Below, in pieces: positions 23,789-34,469 of a stretch of DNA of 64,000 bases (positions within the stretch are counted from its first letter, which is position 1; each line of letters opens with the position of its first letter). Origin of the DNA: Lithospermum erythrorhizon. Taxonomy: Eukaryota; Streptophyta; Magnoliopsida; Boraginales; Boraginaceae. The position numbers and the translations under genes were made by a program. The notes under the pieces are model-generated. The model was not told where the DNA came from and made no database searches. It saw only the letters and a program-made list of their open reading frames with translations. The stretch is from contig JADFUC010002313.1 in assembly GCA_019722365.1 (NCBI GenBank), positions 930,001 to 994,000 on the forward strand, written 5' to 3'.

Positions 23789-26598
23789 ATGTCGTGCTCA
23801 TCGTCTTCGGCGTCGGAGGAGGAGGATGAGGGGCTCGACTCGTACCGAAAAGGCGGATACCACGCGGTCCGAGTCGGCGACTCGTTTAACGGCGGCCGTT
23901 ATATCGCCCAACGGAAACTCGGGTGGGGCCAGTTCTCCACCGTCTGGCTTGGTTACGATACCCAATCATCTGTATGTATTAAATTAATACCTCCGTTACA
24001 AAAAGATTGTCTACTTTTGACCTTTTGATCGTTATATATATGTATATGTATATTGATTGGGTATGATATTAATTGTCTGTATGGAATTAACTGTGATTAT
24101 GGATCGTGAATTGTTGTTATGGTTGATCATTGATTAGGATAAGTCGTGATCTGGATCAGGCCTTAGGTAATTAGGCATGATGATGATGATGAGTAGTGGT
24201 CGAACCAGGATTTTTATATTGGAGGGGTGATTTTATTGAAACGAAACATATAAGAAAAATATAAAAATTTAGGAGGCCCGATGAAATATATAGAATTTGA
24301 TTTTTACAAAAAGCGCCACCTAATTCCTCCAGGAAAGATGATCATGAGAAAAGACAATAAATTTGTAGTAGAAATCTATCTAAATATGTAATGAATATTT
24401 TATTATTTTTAATTTCGGATTGCTATCATGGGGGAGTTATTTATGGATGTGCCATTTTAGTAGGGATTTGAATGAGTTAAATGATCTGTATTTTTCCATG
24501 TTGTCGGCTAATTATGTTATGTCTGGAATCTATATTGATTGTTTAAGCTTTTAATTCAACAAGTTTGTTTGATTAATGTTTGATGATGTACAAAATTGAA
24601 GTTAAAGTAAGCAAATTTAGAGAGTTGAGGCATAGTATGATACCCTGACTATTGAATTGGTGATGCGATTAATATTGATACCCTGACTATTGAATTGGTG
24701 ATGCGATTAATATTGAAAGATTTTATTGTAACTAGTCGTACGGTCATACCACATCAAGATGAATCTTTTGGGAGCCTAATCCTAAGATCTCCAAGGTTTC
24801 CTAAGATCTCCAAGGTTAAGCATGCAATAAATTGGAAAAAATTGTTCTACAGACCGGTGGTGATTTATGGGGCATTACACATATGTATACTTTCTTATGG
24901 CTGGTTTAAATACTTCAACTTCCTCTTTTGAACATTATGCACTTAGAAGGTGAAGATCTAGTTATGGGAAGAATAAGTCTCATTTAATTCAACTCATTTG
25001 ACTATGCATGTCTTGCAAATGTCCACTTTCAATGAATGAAGTAGTGCATCAAACGCGAGTTCTTAATATTATGATGATTTTATAGAGAAACTAATGCATA
25101 AGATTGGGCATTCTGGGGGAAAAGAGTTGGCTTTTGAAGTATACATGAACATGTTAACTCGATGGTTGTTGTTCATATGTTTGTGCATGACTATTTGGAA
25201 AAGATGATACATGAAGTTTATTTTTTAACCAAAATAAGAGAAGAGAACTCTCGACTGTTTTCTGCTTACATCCTATATGGCTCTCTCTCAAACCTATGAA
25301 TCTGCAGGTATATGTTGCCATGAAGATCCAGAAAAGTGCACCACAGTTTTCTCAATCTGCTCTTCATGAAATTGAGGTCCTCTCTGCCATTTCTGATGGT
25401 GATCCTTCAAACAGTAAATGTGTGGTTCGATTGGTGGACAATTTTAAGCATATAGGTCCAAATGGACAGCACTCGTGCATGGTTTTGGAATTTCTTGGTG
25501 ATAGTTTATTGCAGCTCACTAGATATAATCGGTACAAAGGCCTAGAATTGAACCAAGTTAAGGAAATATGCAGGTGCATTTTGATTGGCCTTGATTATCT
25601 GCATAGAGAACTTAAACTTATACACACTGACCTGAAGCCTGAAAATATTCTTTTGCTTTCTACCATTAATCCATCCAAAGACCCTATAAAGTCAGGGATG
25701 GAACCTATCTTGGAAAAGCCTGAGGGAAACGTAAATGGTGGGACCACTATGAGTTTCATTGAAAAAAAGCTAAAGCAAAGAGCAAGAAGAGCAGCAGCTA
25801 GGATATCAGGAAGGCAAGCAAACACGGGAGGGGTAGGAGCAACTCCCAAACCTCCAAGAAGCCTCGAGGGGATTGATTTGAGATGCAAGATAGTGGATTT
25901 TGGAAGTGCTTGTTGGGGTGATAAACCATTGGCAGAAGAGATCCAGACGAGACAGTACAGAGCTCCTGAAGTCATTCTCCAGTCTGGTTATTCTTTTCCT
26001 GCGGATATGTGGTCATTTGCATGTACTGCATTCGAACTGGCTACTGGCGAGATGATGTTCACTCCCAATCTGGGACAAGCCTATAGTGAGGATGAGGTAT
26101 TATGAAACAAAATTCCATATATATGTTAGATACAAAAATACAATGACATAATGAGTCTTATAACCATATTACGAATATCACCTTTTGTAAAAATTATTTG
26201 TATTGGTGTAGGATCATCTTGCTTCAATGATGGAGCTGCTAGGAAAGATGCCTAAAAAGGTGAACCCTGTCTTCTCTTTTCTTTTATTTGGCATCGATAT
26301 ATCATTGGCATGGTGATAAATCTACTCTACTGTTGTTTCTTACGGAACTTTGTTTGGCCAGATTGCAATAGGAGGTGCTAAGTCCAAAGATTACTTTGAT
26401 AAATTTGGTGATTTAAAAAGGATCCGGAGGATAAAGTACGGGTCACTTGATCGATTGCTTGTAGATAAGTTCAGTTTTTCAGATTCTGATGCTAAGGAGT
26501 TCGCAAAGTTTCTCGTTCCAATTCTTGATTTTGACCCAGTTAAGCGTCCGACTGCTCAGCAGTGCCTACAACACCCATGGATTAATGTTGGAGTATAA
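23789..26598 (+). CDS. SRPK-type serine/arginine-protein kinase (plant SRPK group II)
   Basis: SRPKs phosphorylate Arg-Ser repeats of SR splicing factors in cytoplasm and nucleus. Four exons were traced: 23789-23971, 25308-26096, 26212-26259 and 26362-26598, giving 418 residues. The start is the ATG beginning MSCSSSSASEEEDEG, as in the Arabidopsis homologues. Kinase features in order: the glycine loop LGWGQFSTVWL (near residue 38), the VAMK lysine (Lys67), HTDLKPEN with catalytic Asp169, a spacer of about 75 residues rich in Lys/Arg/Ala between the lobes as in SRPKs, DFG (Asp258), the TRQYRAPEV activation segment, and a final helix ending QHPWINVGV. The tail stops soon after the kinase fold, shorter than in some Arabidopsis paralogues. 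Intron 1 (1.3 kb) contains a perfect 38-bp tandem duplication (24638-24713). The gene appears intact. Confidence 0.95.
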
Positions 26599-27049
26599 TT
26601 CAAGATCAGACGAATCGTGCATCTTATATCGAATAGGTTAACGGGAATGGAAAACCCTGAAATTAAGGCGGACAAGTGAGAAAGGGATTAGAGGTGTTCA
26701 GTTGCTGCACCTCTCCTAAACACGGTGACCTGGCTGATATTTCTTTGGGAGAGAAAAAACTACAGTTTATAAGCAATCCTCCTGCATAAAGCTTGGACCT
26801 GGAGTTTCTTTAAGTATACCCTTGTAAATTAGTCTAGCCAACTTTCCTCTTTGATTCCCATACCATATGTTTTGACCGTTTGACTTTAGAAATATTTTAA
26901 AAAAAATATTTGTTTATTATCAGAAGGCTTAATATCATGGTTCAAAGCCGCTTTTATACATAAGATTCGAACGATAAAATTTAAACGTTTCGGAGACATT
27001 TTATAAATATTTGAGAACGTATGTAGCATGGAAATTCAAGATAAGCTTG
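26599..27049. other. SRPK 3' UTR and downstream spacer
   Basis: This is likely 3' UTR to about 26880. No other gene was seen. Confidence 0.4.
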
Positions 27050-27304
27050 TATTTCTTCCGCTATTTTTACTATTTTTAATTTTAATTTTTACTAAAATAT
27101 TTCGTCTCTTCTCAAGATGTAAAATCAGATTCATATTTTTAATGTACTTTTTGAATATTTTATTATTAAATTATCAACCAACCAATTATATAGTTTTAAT
27201 TAATTGATATTTTATATTTTTAATGTAATTTTTTACTAGTTTTTATTTTCTTTAATCTATGTGCAAATGACTACAAAGAGAATTAAAAAGAAATGAAGGG
27301 AGTA
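27050..27304. mobile_element. Stowaway-like MITE, copy B
   Basis: This is related to the unit at 20130-20371 over most of its right half and ends in gaagggagtat, the usual CTCCCTTC-type end next to TA. It has no coding capacity. Another repeat-like unit may follow at 27318-27560, where tcaatccctaaaaata and tttagggacat are roughly inverted. Confidence 0.45.
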
Positions 27305-27560
27305 TACACTAAAATATACTACCTCAATCCCTAAAAATATCACACATTTCGCTTTTTTCTATCACAAAGATTAACAAACTTTACGATCTCGGGATTGACA
27401 TCCAAAACTTTTATTCAATCAAAATTATCAAGTTTAATTGCAGAAAGATGCTGGAAAATACTACATATTGATATTATTTTTTTCAAACAAAGATATAACA
27501 CATTAAGTTATTTGAGTTAAAATAAAAAAAAGCTAACTGACAATTTAATTTTAGGGACAT

Positions 27561-29440
27561 AGAAGTTAATATGTAAGCTAGATATTATAACAAATTATAA
27601 AATGTTCAACCTCATTAATTAAATTAAAATAAAAGAAAATATTTTAAAATCAATGTTATGTAATTTAAAATATTTGAAATAAATTTTTAAATAAACTATT
27701 AGTAAAGACTGACGTGTATTGCACGTCTAGAAAATTGATATAGAAATTAATTATTTTTCATAATCTAATTTTGAAATTTACTCCACTAAATATGTCAATA
27801 AATCTTGAACTAAAATAATAAGAAGTTTAATTAACAAAATGCATCTTTCATTTATTTGTTGAAAATGAGCTAAAATAACATCATTATTAATCTTTATGTA
27901 GACATCTCTTTCTAAAAAAAGTTATACAAAAATAATTTAATCTTTAATCATCATCTTGCTAGTACTGTAGTACATAGCTCATTCTTATATAATCCATAGC
28001 TAAAAAAGTACATTCAATACTTGCAAGCATTTACTACGAACAAAATAAAATTAACTTCACAAATTAAATATGTTGATTATCAAATTGTGACAAGCAAATT
28101 CAAATGGTGAAGACTATTTCTATGCATCCAAAGCAACACACATCCGGCCGAAATATGCACCAACCATGCAAATACGTGAAATGTACGGTTGATTTTTTTT
28201 GTACGCTAAGAAAGATCGTACATTTCCTTGCCTACGTGGAAATATCAACCTAATTTTATTTCAAAATTATTCATAAATAATGTTATGTCCTTAGAATTTA
28301 TCATAATATCTAGAGCATAAGATCTTGAATTTATCATAAAAACCCATCTGTCGTCGAATATACAATACTAACTCCATTTTAAATTAATTGACTTTCTCAC
28401 TTTTCGGCATTAATAACTTTAATCATCAATTATTTTTACGCATATTATGAACATAAAAAAAATAATATCATGAAAATATTTTTAAAAAACAAATTCAATG
28501 ATATCAATTTTATATTTTTCTGATTAGTGAATAAAAATGTTGTTGTCAAAGACTTAATAGTAATTTCAAAACGCCAATTAAATTCCTTAAATCTTATAAG
28601 ATATTTTTCTGTCGAACTTTTTTATTTTTTTCTTCTATGCATGTATAAGGCAATTCAACCTTTTGATTACTGGCAAAGTCAACGAACTAGAAATCTACTA
28701 GTTTGTCGGTGATTTAGTATGGTCAAGAGCTGCTTGTCTGCTGGTCTAATTGAGAGTAGTATATACCTATACTAGTAGTTTGATTTGGGTCGCTTTCATC
28801 TTTGAAGTGGGTACATGAAACTGCTGTTGTCTTCGAACTCGACGGTTTTCATAGGATCAATCGCTTGTTTTATTTCTTTCATATTTTACACTTCAGCTTG
28901 AAGTATGGAGTTCGAGAAAATTGATATGCTGGAATAGTATTCGGTTATTTATTTATTTATTTTTTTATGTCGGGCCAGCAAGATTATTATTAAATTTTAT
29001 CCAAAGCTGACGTATGACAAGAGCTTTTTGTTTGCGATCCGTGATTGGCTGGCGACATGCCAGAATGGCGCGACAGACACTCTTCAAATATTACCCTGCT
29101 ACATTACTTAAGTGAGAAAGAATAGCCAAGACTCTTCAATCATTACTCTATATCAGATAAATCTGGATGCCCCAGCACACAATCCAACGATCCAAGTCGA
29201 GAATCAAACAAGCGTTTGTTATATCGACCCAATCCAGCGATGGTTTTCTTTTGACACAACAAGTCTAATTCAAAAATCGACCAAATGGTAAGAGAGCAAA
29301 TTTATGTTTTTTTCTTTTTATTATTATTGCAAACTCATGTAAATTTTATCAAATTACCATGATTTGGAAGCGTATTAGAGTATTAGATTGTTGTCATTAA
29401 TACAATTTAGTTCGATGTTTACTAACGACGCTTAAGTATA
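27561..29440. other. AT-rich intergenic DNA, nothing recognised
   Basis: No gene, RNA or clear element was seen. The open frame at 28527-28712 has no ATG-supported gene context and no domain. Confidence 0.35.
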
Positions 29441-30607
29441 TAGATTAGTGATGTGAAATTGCAAAAAAAAAAAAAAAACGAACTAACCACCTAACCTCAC
29501 CGATTAAATCGATCGGGTTGATTTTTTTAAACCGAACCATTTGGTTTTTAAAACTAAAACCCGAAACTTTTTTTATGGTTCGCGGGCTTTCATCAAAAAC
29601 CGAACTCAACCGATATTTTATTATTTAGATATTTTGTATTTTATGTATACTTGATTACATAATAAACTTTACATAAAATTAAATATTAGAAATATTGCAA
29701 TATACATTAATCCATTATTAATTTTATATGTTATGGTTTGTAGACTATAATCAATCAATGAATCGTAGAATAATAATCTGGTTTAGATTAGTGTGTGGTA
29801 AATTTAGATTTAAGGTGAAAACTTACTAATTACTACTGTAGTAAAACGAGGTAAAACTATTAAAATCTTGTTTTAATACTTCTTTGTTTAGATAAATCAA
29901 AATATATAATAAATAATATTATTATTTCGGATAATTAAAAATAATATAAACTAATATTTATGCCCTTTATATTTTTAACAATTTATGCACTCATATTCTC
30001 TAACCTGAACAATAATAAAGTAGATACTTTGACATGAATGCACTGCAATATAGTGCCTAAGACTGCGAGCGACCAAAGTTCATTCGCTCAGATTATTTTA
30101 TTCTCGAAATAGTTCGCTTCAGGCGCGGTTCGATATCACAAAATAATAAAGCCAACTCTGAGAAATCCGGTTGTCTGACGGATCTGGACAAATAGCGAAC
30201 CATAATTAGGAGGCACAATTGAAATCAATTTTTCCAAATACCAGACGAAACTTCCACCACTACGAGGCTTAAAAAAATATCAAAAGAAATTTCATCGAAT
30301 CTAGCATCTCACCCAAGTTTTTCTATGAAATTTGTAACAAACTTTTAACTTCGATGTTCTTTCATCTTTAAATTGGATGTTCAAATTGGTAAATGTAATC
30401 TTAAACTTAAATATTTTTTGCACATTTAAACTGGGATTTTTGGAAATTATATATTTATAGAAAAAAACCGACAAGGACCGAACCAATTCCTTAATTAACC
30501 TTATTTCAGATCACCAACAAAACCAAAAAACCGATTCACACGTGACCGAAAGAATCGAAAATACAAGGAGCAAGAAATGTAATCAAGACCGATTAACATC
30601 CTAATAT
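29441..30607. mobile_element. hAT-like non-autonomous element
   Basis: Both end regions are filled with degenerate accgaacc / aaaaccga words in mirrored orientation (29480-29610 and 30465-30560), typical of many non-autonomous plant hAT elements. The outermost bases, tagattagtgatgtgaaa and the reverse of gattaacatcctaatata, are an imperfect inverted pair. No transposase was seen; the interior is AT-rich. Boundaries are approximate. Confidence 0.35.
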
Positions 30608-30676
30608 AAATGCACCTCTCTAGTTATAATGAAGACAACAATTATTCATAAATAATATTGGGTTATAATTTATCAA

Positions 30677-30715
30677 AAACCCTATAAATCTAAGCTAATT
30701 AGTAATCAAGGGTTT
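30677..30715 (+). promoter_or_regulatory. Telo-box pair and TATA-like box of the NSA2 gene
   Basis: AAACCCTA (30677-30684) overlaps a TATA-like cctataaat (681-689), and the inverse word AGGGTTT follows at 30709-30715. Telo boxes (AAACCCTA) are enriched in plant promoters of ribosomal and ribosome-assembly genes, which suits the downstream gene. The transcription start is probably near 30710-30725. Confidence 0.4.
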
Positions 30716-30828
30716 CTTTATCTCGCTTTCGAATATATTCAACCATAGCGTTTTCTGAATTATTATCGCAATCAACATTCAACTTTCTAATATACTTTCA
30801 GTGTTGACTTTTTTAATATTTATTTTTA

Positions 30829-31430
30829 ATGGTTGACTTTTTCAAATTGGAAATTTGAATTCATATAATTGTAATATATCTGCTTAAAAAGATGGTATTT
30901 AAATTTAATTTACTATTAATGTGATTATTTTGATTCAAATTGAAGTTATTTGTACCATTGGAACAACCAAAGATGGTTGACTTGTTAAATTTTGAATTTT
31001 GATTGTTGGATTTTTAGAATTGGAATTTTAATTTGTATATGCTGTATTATATTTGGTGAAAAAGTTGTATTTTTGTTCTAATTTAGTATTAATATAATTA
31101 TTTCGATTCGAATTGAAGTTATACGTGTCAATTAGAGCACCAAATTTGTCCATTTTGGCCATTGAAAGTCAAACTAGATATCATTTGGGGTTGACTTTTG
31201 ATGGTTAACTTGTTAAATTTTGAATTTTGATGGTTGGATTTTTAAAATTTGAATTTGTATTTGTATATGCTGTATTATATTTTGGTGAAAAAGATAGTAT
31301 TTTTGACCTACTTTACTATCAACATGATTATTTTGATTCAAATGGGAGTTATACTTGTCAATTAAAGCACCGAATTTGTCGATTTTGGCCATTGAAAATC
31401 AAACTGGACTATCTTTTTGGGATGTAGTAG
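30829..31430. repeat. Degenerate tandem repeat of about 230 bp upstream of NSA2 exons
   Basis: Three related units begin near 30829, 30974 and 31203. Each starts with a gttgact/gttaact word, then tttgaattttga, then a gattcaaat..gaagttat segment. Units 2 and 3 are about 229 bp apart; the first is shorter by an internal deletion. The array ends with a stretch (about 31388-31430) resembling MITE ends. It lies between the promoter-like region and the first recognised NSA2 exon, so it is likely intronic or 5' UTR. Confidence 0.6.
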
Positions 31431-31526
31431 TATATGTTTGATTTATCAGACATGGAGATTTTCATTTGCTTAAATATACTGATTTCTTGTTAATTTTGGT
31501 AAAACAAAAAACTTGGCGAATAACAG

Positions 31527-34469
31527 CCTCAGGGAGACTATATTGATCTGTATCGGAAGAAATGGGGGTATCGTTTTAATCACTTCGAGTGCAAGCGTAA
31601 GAAGCAGGCTCGTGAAGGTCACAAGCACTCACGTGTTGCTCAAACGGTATTTTACTATTTGTTGTTTAGTTGATGTGTTTGAGTAATTTTTTAATTCAAA
31701 GATTGATTCGAAAGGGTTAACGATTTGACTTTTGGTTGTCATAGGCATTGGGTATCAAGGGTAAGATTCTCGCGAAGAAGAATTACCAGGAGAAGGTGCA
31801 AATGAAGAAAACGTAAGTCTTTTCCGGTTAGGTTTGATTATAAGCTTTATTAGTTTCTAGTTTGATAATTTCCAATCTTTATATTGGTATGGTATGTTAC
31901 TGTTATAAGATTTCTTCCTTAAAAGGTGAATTACACAGATTTACTTGACTTGGTGGTGAAATGAGGAGAATAATTTGGACAAGTTATGCTGAGATTGAAT
32001 TTATTTGATTTGAATACATGTGGAGTGAGCAGATAATTTTTATGTACTACCTCGATCCCATCTTCTAAGGCCACTTTTTCCAAAATAGGAATCTCAATAT
32101 TGGTTCCCATTTTGACTTTCATGTGAGTGATAAATTGGAGGGAAATATTTTTTATGTGAGAGAAATTCAAATGCTCAAAACAATTTGTGCAAAATTTTGA
32201 AAGGAGGGAGTAATGTGAGAGAAATTCAAGTGCCCATAGAATTTTGGAAGGAGGGAGTAATGTTTTTTGCGTTAATTTAAAGATAAAGAAGTTGGGTTTC
32301 GGTGAAGCCACAACTATTGTAAATCTAAAAAGTGTTAAGTGGGATATGAAGATTTTTCTGAGAAATCCGTTTATTTCGACTGTTCCCAAAATATGAAGCA
32401 ATTTCTGCAGATTTATACTGGTCTGCTTGCAAGTTCTATATGGTTGGAAATAGACTTTCAAGCTTTTCATTAATATAAAATAACCTAGAGCAGTAATCAA
32501 GAGATATGTTGTTACAAAGTTGGGTTCTTTGCAGAAGCAATAAGGAAATTTGAATCGAACTCTAAGAGGGGCATAACTTTAAATGGCTTTAGGAAATTCT
32601 ATGAAGGATTATAAATGTCGCTCTGTCTGTCCTAGTTATTTTCCTAGTTCCTCCTTGCTAAGCTCAACAAAAACAATCCTGTGAGAAAGTTGCTGAAATA
32701 ACCAGTTCCCCTCTATTGTTTAGTAACAGGGGTTATCAAGCTGTCTTTTTTTTCTTTCTTTTCTCATTGGTCGACAACAAACTTAGAATTATTTGAAACT
32801 CTCACTTTCTTTCTGTCTGGAGAGAACCATCAATTTACTATGATGATTGAGCTATCTCAGTTTGCTGATATTTTGTTAGCTTTTGAAAAAAAATCAAATT
32901 ATATCCATGGTTATGATAACAAGTATGGGGTGTATCAAGATAAATGGTTGCAGCATATGAAAGTTTATTGTCAAAAAATCCATAAGATGCCTCAGAGAGT
33001 TGTACTCTGTTCCTGGAAAGAAATATATGTCAGCAAAAGCTTGAAAGAAATGTATTTGCAAAGTAGAGGCATTGTAGAATATTTGGTTTTTTATTCATAA
33101 TAGTATTTTGTCACATTTACACCATCTAATTGAACTTAAGGCCTAGTTAGTCTGACGCTTTCGGGTTGGTGATCAAGGTTCCACATTAGCCGCTGGCACC
33201 TAATAATATTTACGTAGTTATATTTTTTCCTTCTATTTTATTTATAATCATCCAACTATATCTTGGTTTGATTCTGATTTAAGTTACCTGTATACATCAT
33301 ATCAATATTTACTCGGTTAAGTTGCTCTTCAATGCAGGTTCTAAGCAACACCATAAAACAGAAGAGGAAAGAGAAAGCTGGGAAATGGGATGTGCCTTTG
33401 CCCAAGGTTGATTGAACTTCACAGTCGCTCATTGTTGATTATGTACCTTTCGGATACTCATTTCTGTTACTGTTATTAACCACAAAAAATAAGAACCTTA
33501 ACGGCACTTTCTCCAGTATTATGTGTTTTAAGTTTTTTTTTTGTATATGTAAATGGAACTATTGTTCCTTTTTCTTTTTTCTTTTCTTCCTTGAGCTTTC
33601 TGTTGATTCTGTGGCAGACTGATTAGTCAGGAGAGCTTATTAATTATAGTAACTCACCAACTCTCGTATGTTAGTTTGATGTTCTTATTGTAATGATATT
33701 TCACTAGCTGGCTCAATCCATTGTATAATTGCAAGGATTACATGATTGCCCTTTTTCTACATTTCAGGTCAGGCCTGTGGCTGAAGATGAGATGTTTAGA
33801 GTTATCAGATCTGGTAAAAGAAAAAGTGAGTATCTTATCTGACGATTTTGGTGAATTCTTTAGTTAGTCATAATTTTAAGGCAATATGGGAGTATGAATT
33901 TGGTGTTGACATTGTTGATATAACTTTTTTATTGCCAGAAAGTCTGACTCCTTCTTGCAGCGAAGCAGTGGAAGAGGATGGTTACGAAGGTAACCTTTGT
34001 AGGACCTGGTTTTACAAGGAAGCCTCCAAAGTATGAGCGTTTTATTCGCCCTAGTGGCTTGCGATTCAACAAAGCCCATGTAACTCACCCTGAACTTAAG
34101 TGCACCTTTAATCTAGAACTTATTGGTGTAAAGAAAAACCCCAATGGGCCCATGTATACATCACTTGGTGTCATAACAAAAGGAACCATCATTGAGGTAA
34201 CCCCTGTTAATCTCCTCTAATGTGATTCCCTGTATTTCAGGATCACTAATTGGTTAATGGTTTGAACTTTAGGTAAATGTCAGTGAACTTGGTCTCGTCA
34301 CTCCTGCTGGAAAAGTTGTATGGGGTAAGCTGTTGTTTTGCAATTTAATGTATTTATCCTCCTCCTCGAAGTGATTTTCATTCCTGGTAAACAAACTGCA
34401 GGGAAATACGCACAAGTAACAAATAATCCAGAGAATGATGGTTGTATCAACGCTGTGCTCCTTGTTTAG
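31527..34469 (+). CDS. NSA2: Ribosome biogenesis protein NSA2 homologue, apparently lacking an internal exon
   Basis: NSA2 is a nucleolar factor for 27S pre-rRNA processing and 60S assembly, usually 260 residues. Exons recognised are 31527-31646, 31745-31812, 33338-33406, 33768-33825, 33961-34196, 34273-34324 and 34402-34469. The first begins at the codon after the start Met (PQGDYIDLY), so a tiny upstream ATG exon is expected but was not found with confidence. The last five exons are intact, ending [14 protein letters not shown]. Between 31812 and 33338 the family needs about 36 codons (the region ending DDDVQEGAVPAYLLDRE plus a short tail). I find no such sequence; a MITE lies there instead. 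Joining 31812 directly to 33338 puts a stop in frame at once. The first two exons also carry several changes at conserved sites (for example Trp, Cys, Gly and Thr for the usual His, Arg, Val and Lys). This copy is probably non-functional or the assembly lacks a piece. Confidence 0.8.
32045..32259. mobile_element. Stowaway-like MITE at the site of the missing NSA2 exon
   Basis: The left end tactacctcgatccc and right end gaaggagggagtaa are an imperfect inverted pair beside TA. The right end is duplicated: aggagggagtaatgtgaga at about 32202-32220 is followed by a second aggagggagtaa at 32249-32260. Non-coding. Confidence 0.5.

Noticed and set aside
30829..31430. Possible CRISPR-like array
   Set aside because: Units are about 230 bp, degenerate and lack short constant repeats with unique spacers; the genome is a plant's.
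31931..32500. 189-codon minus-strand frame in the NSA2 gap
   Set aside because: It runs through the MITE and intron sequence and gives a Phe/Leu/Ser-rich chain typical of AT-rich non-coding DNA.
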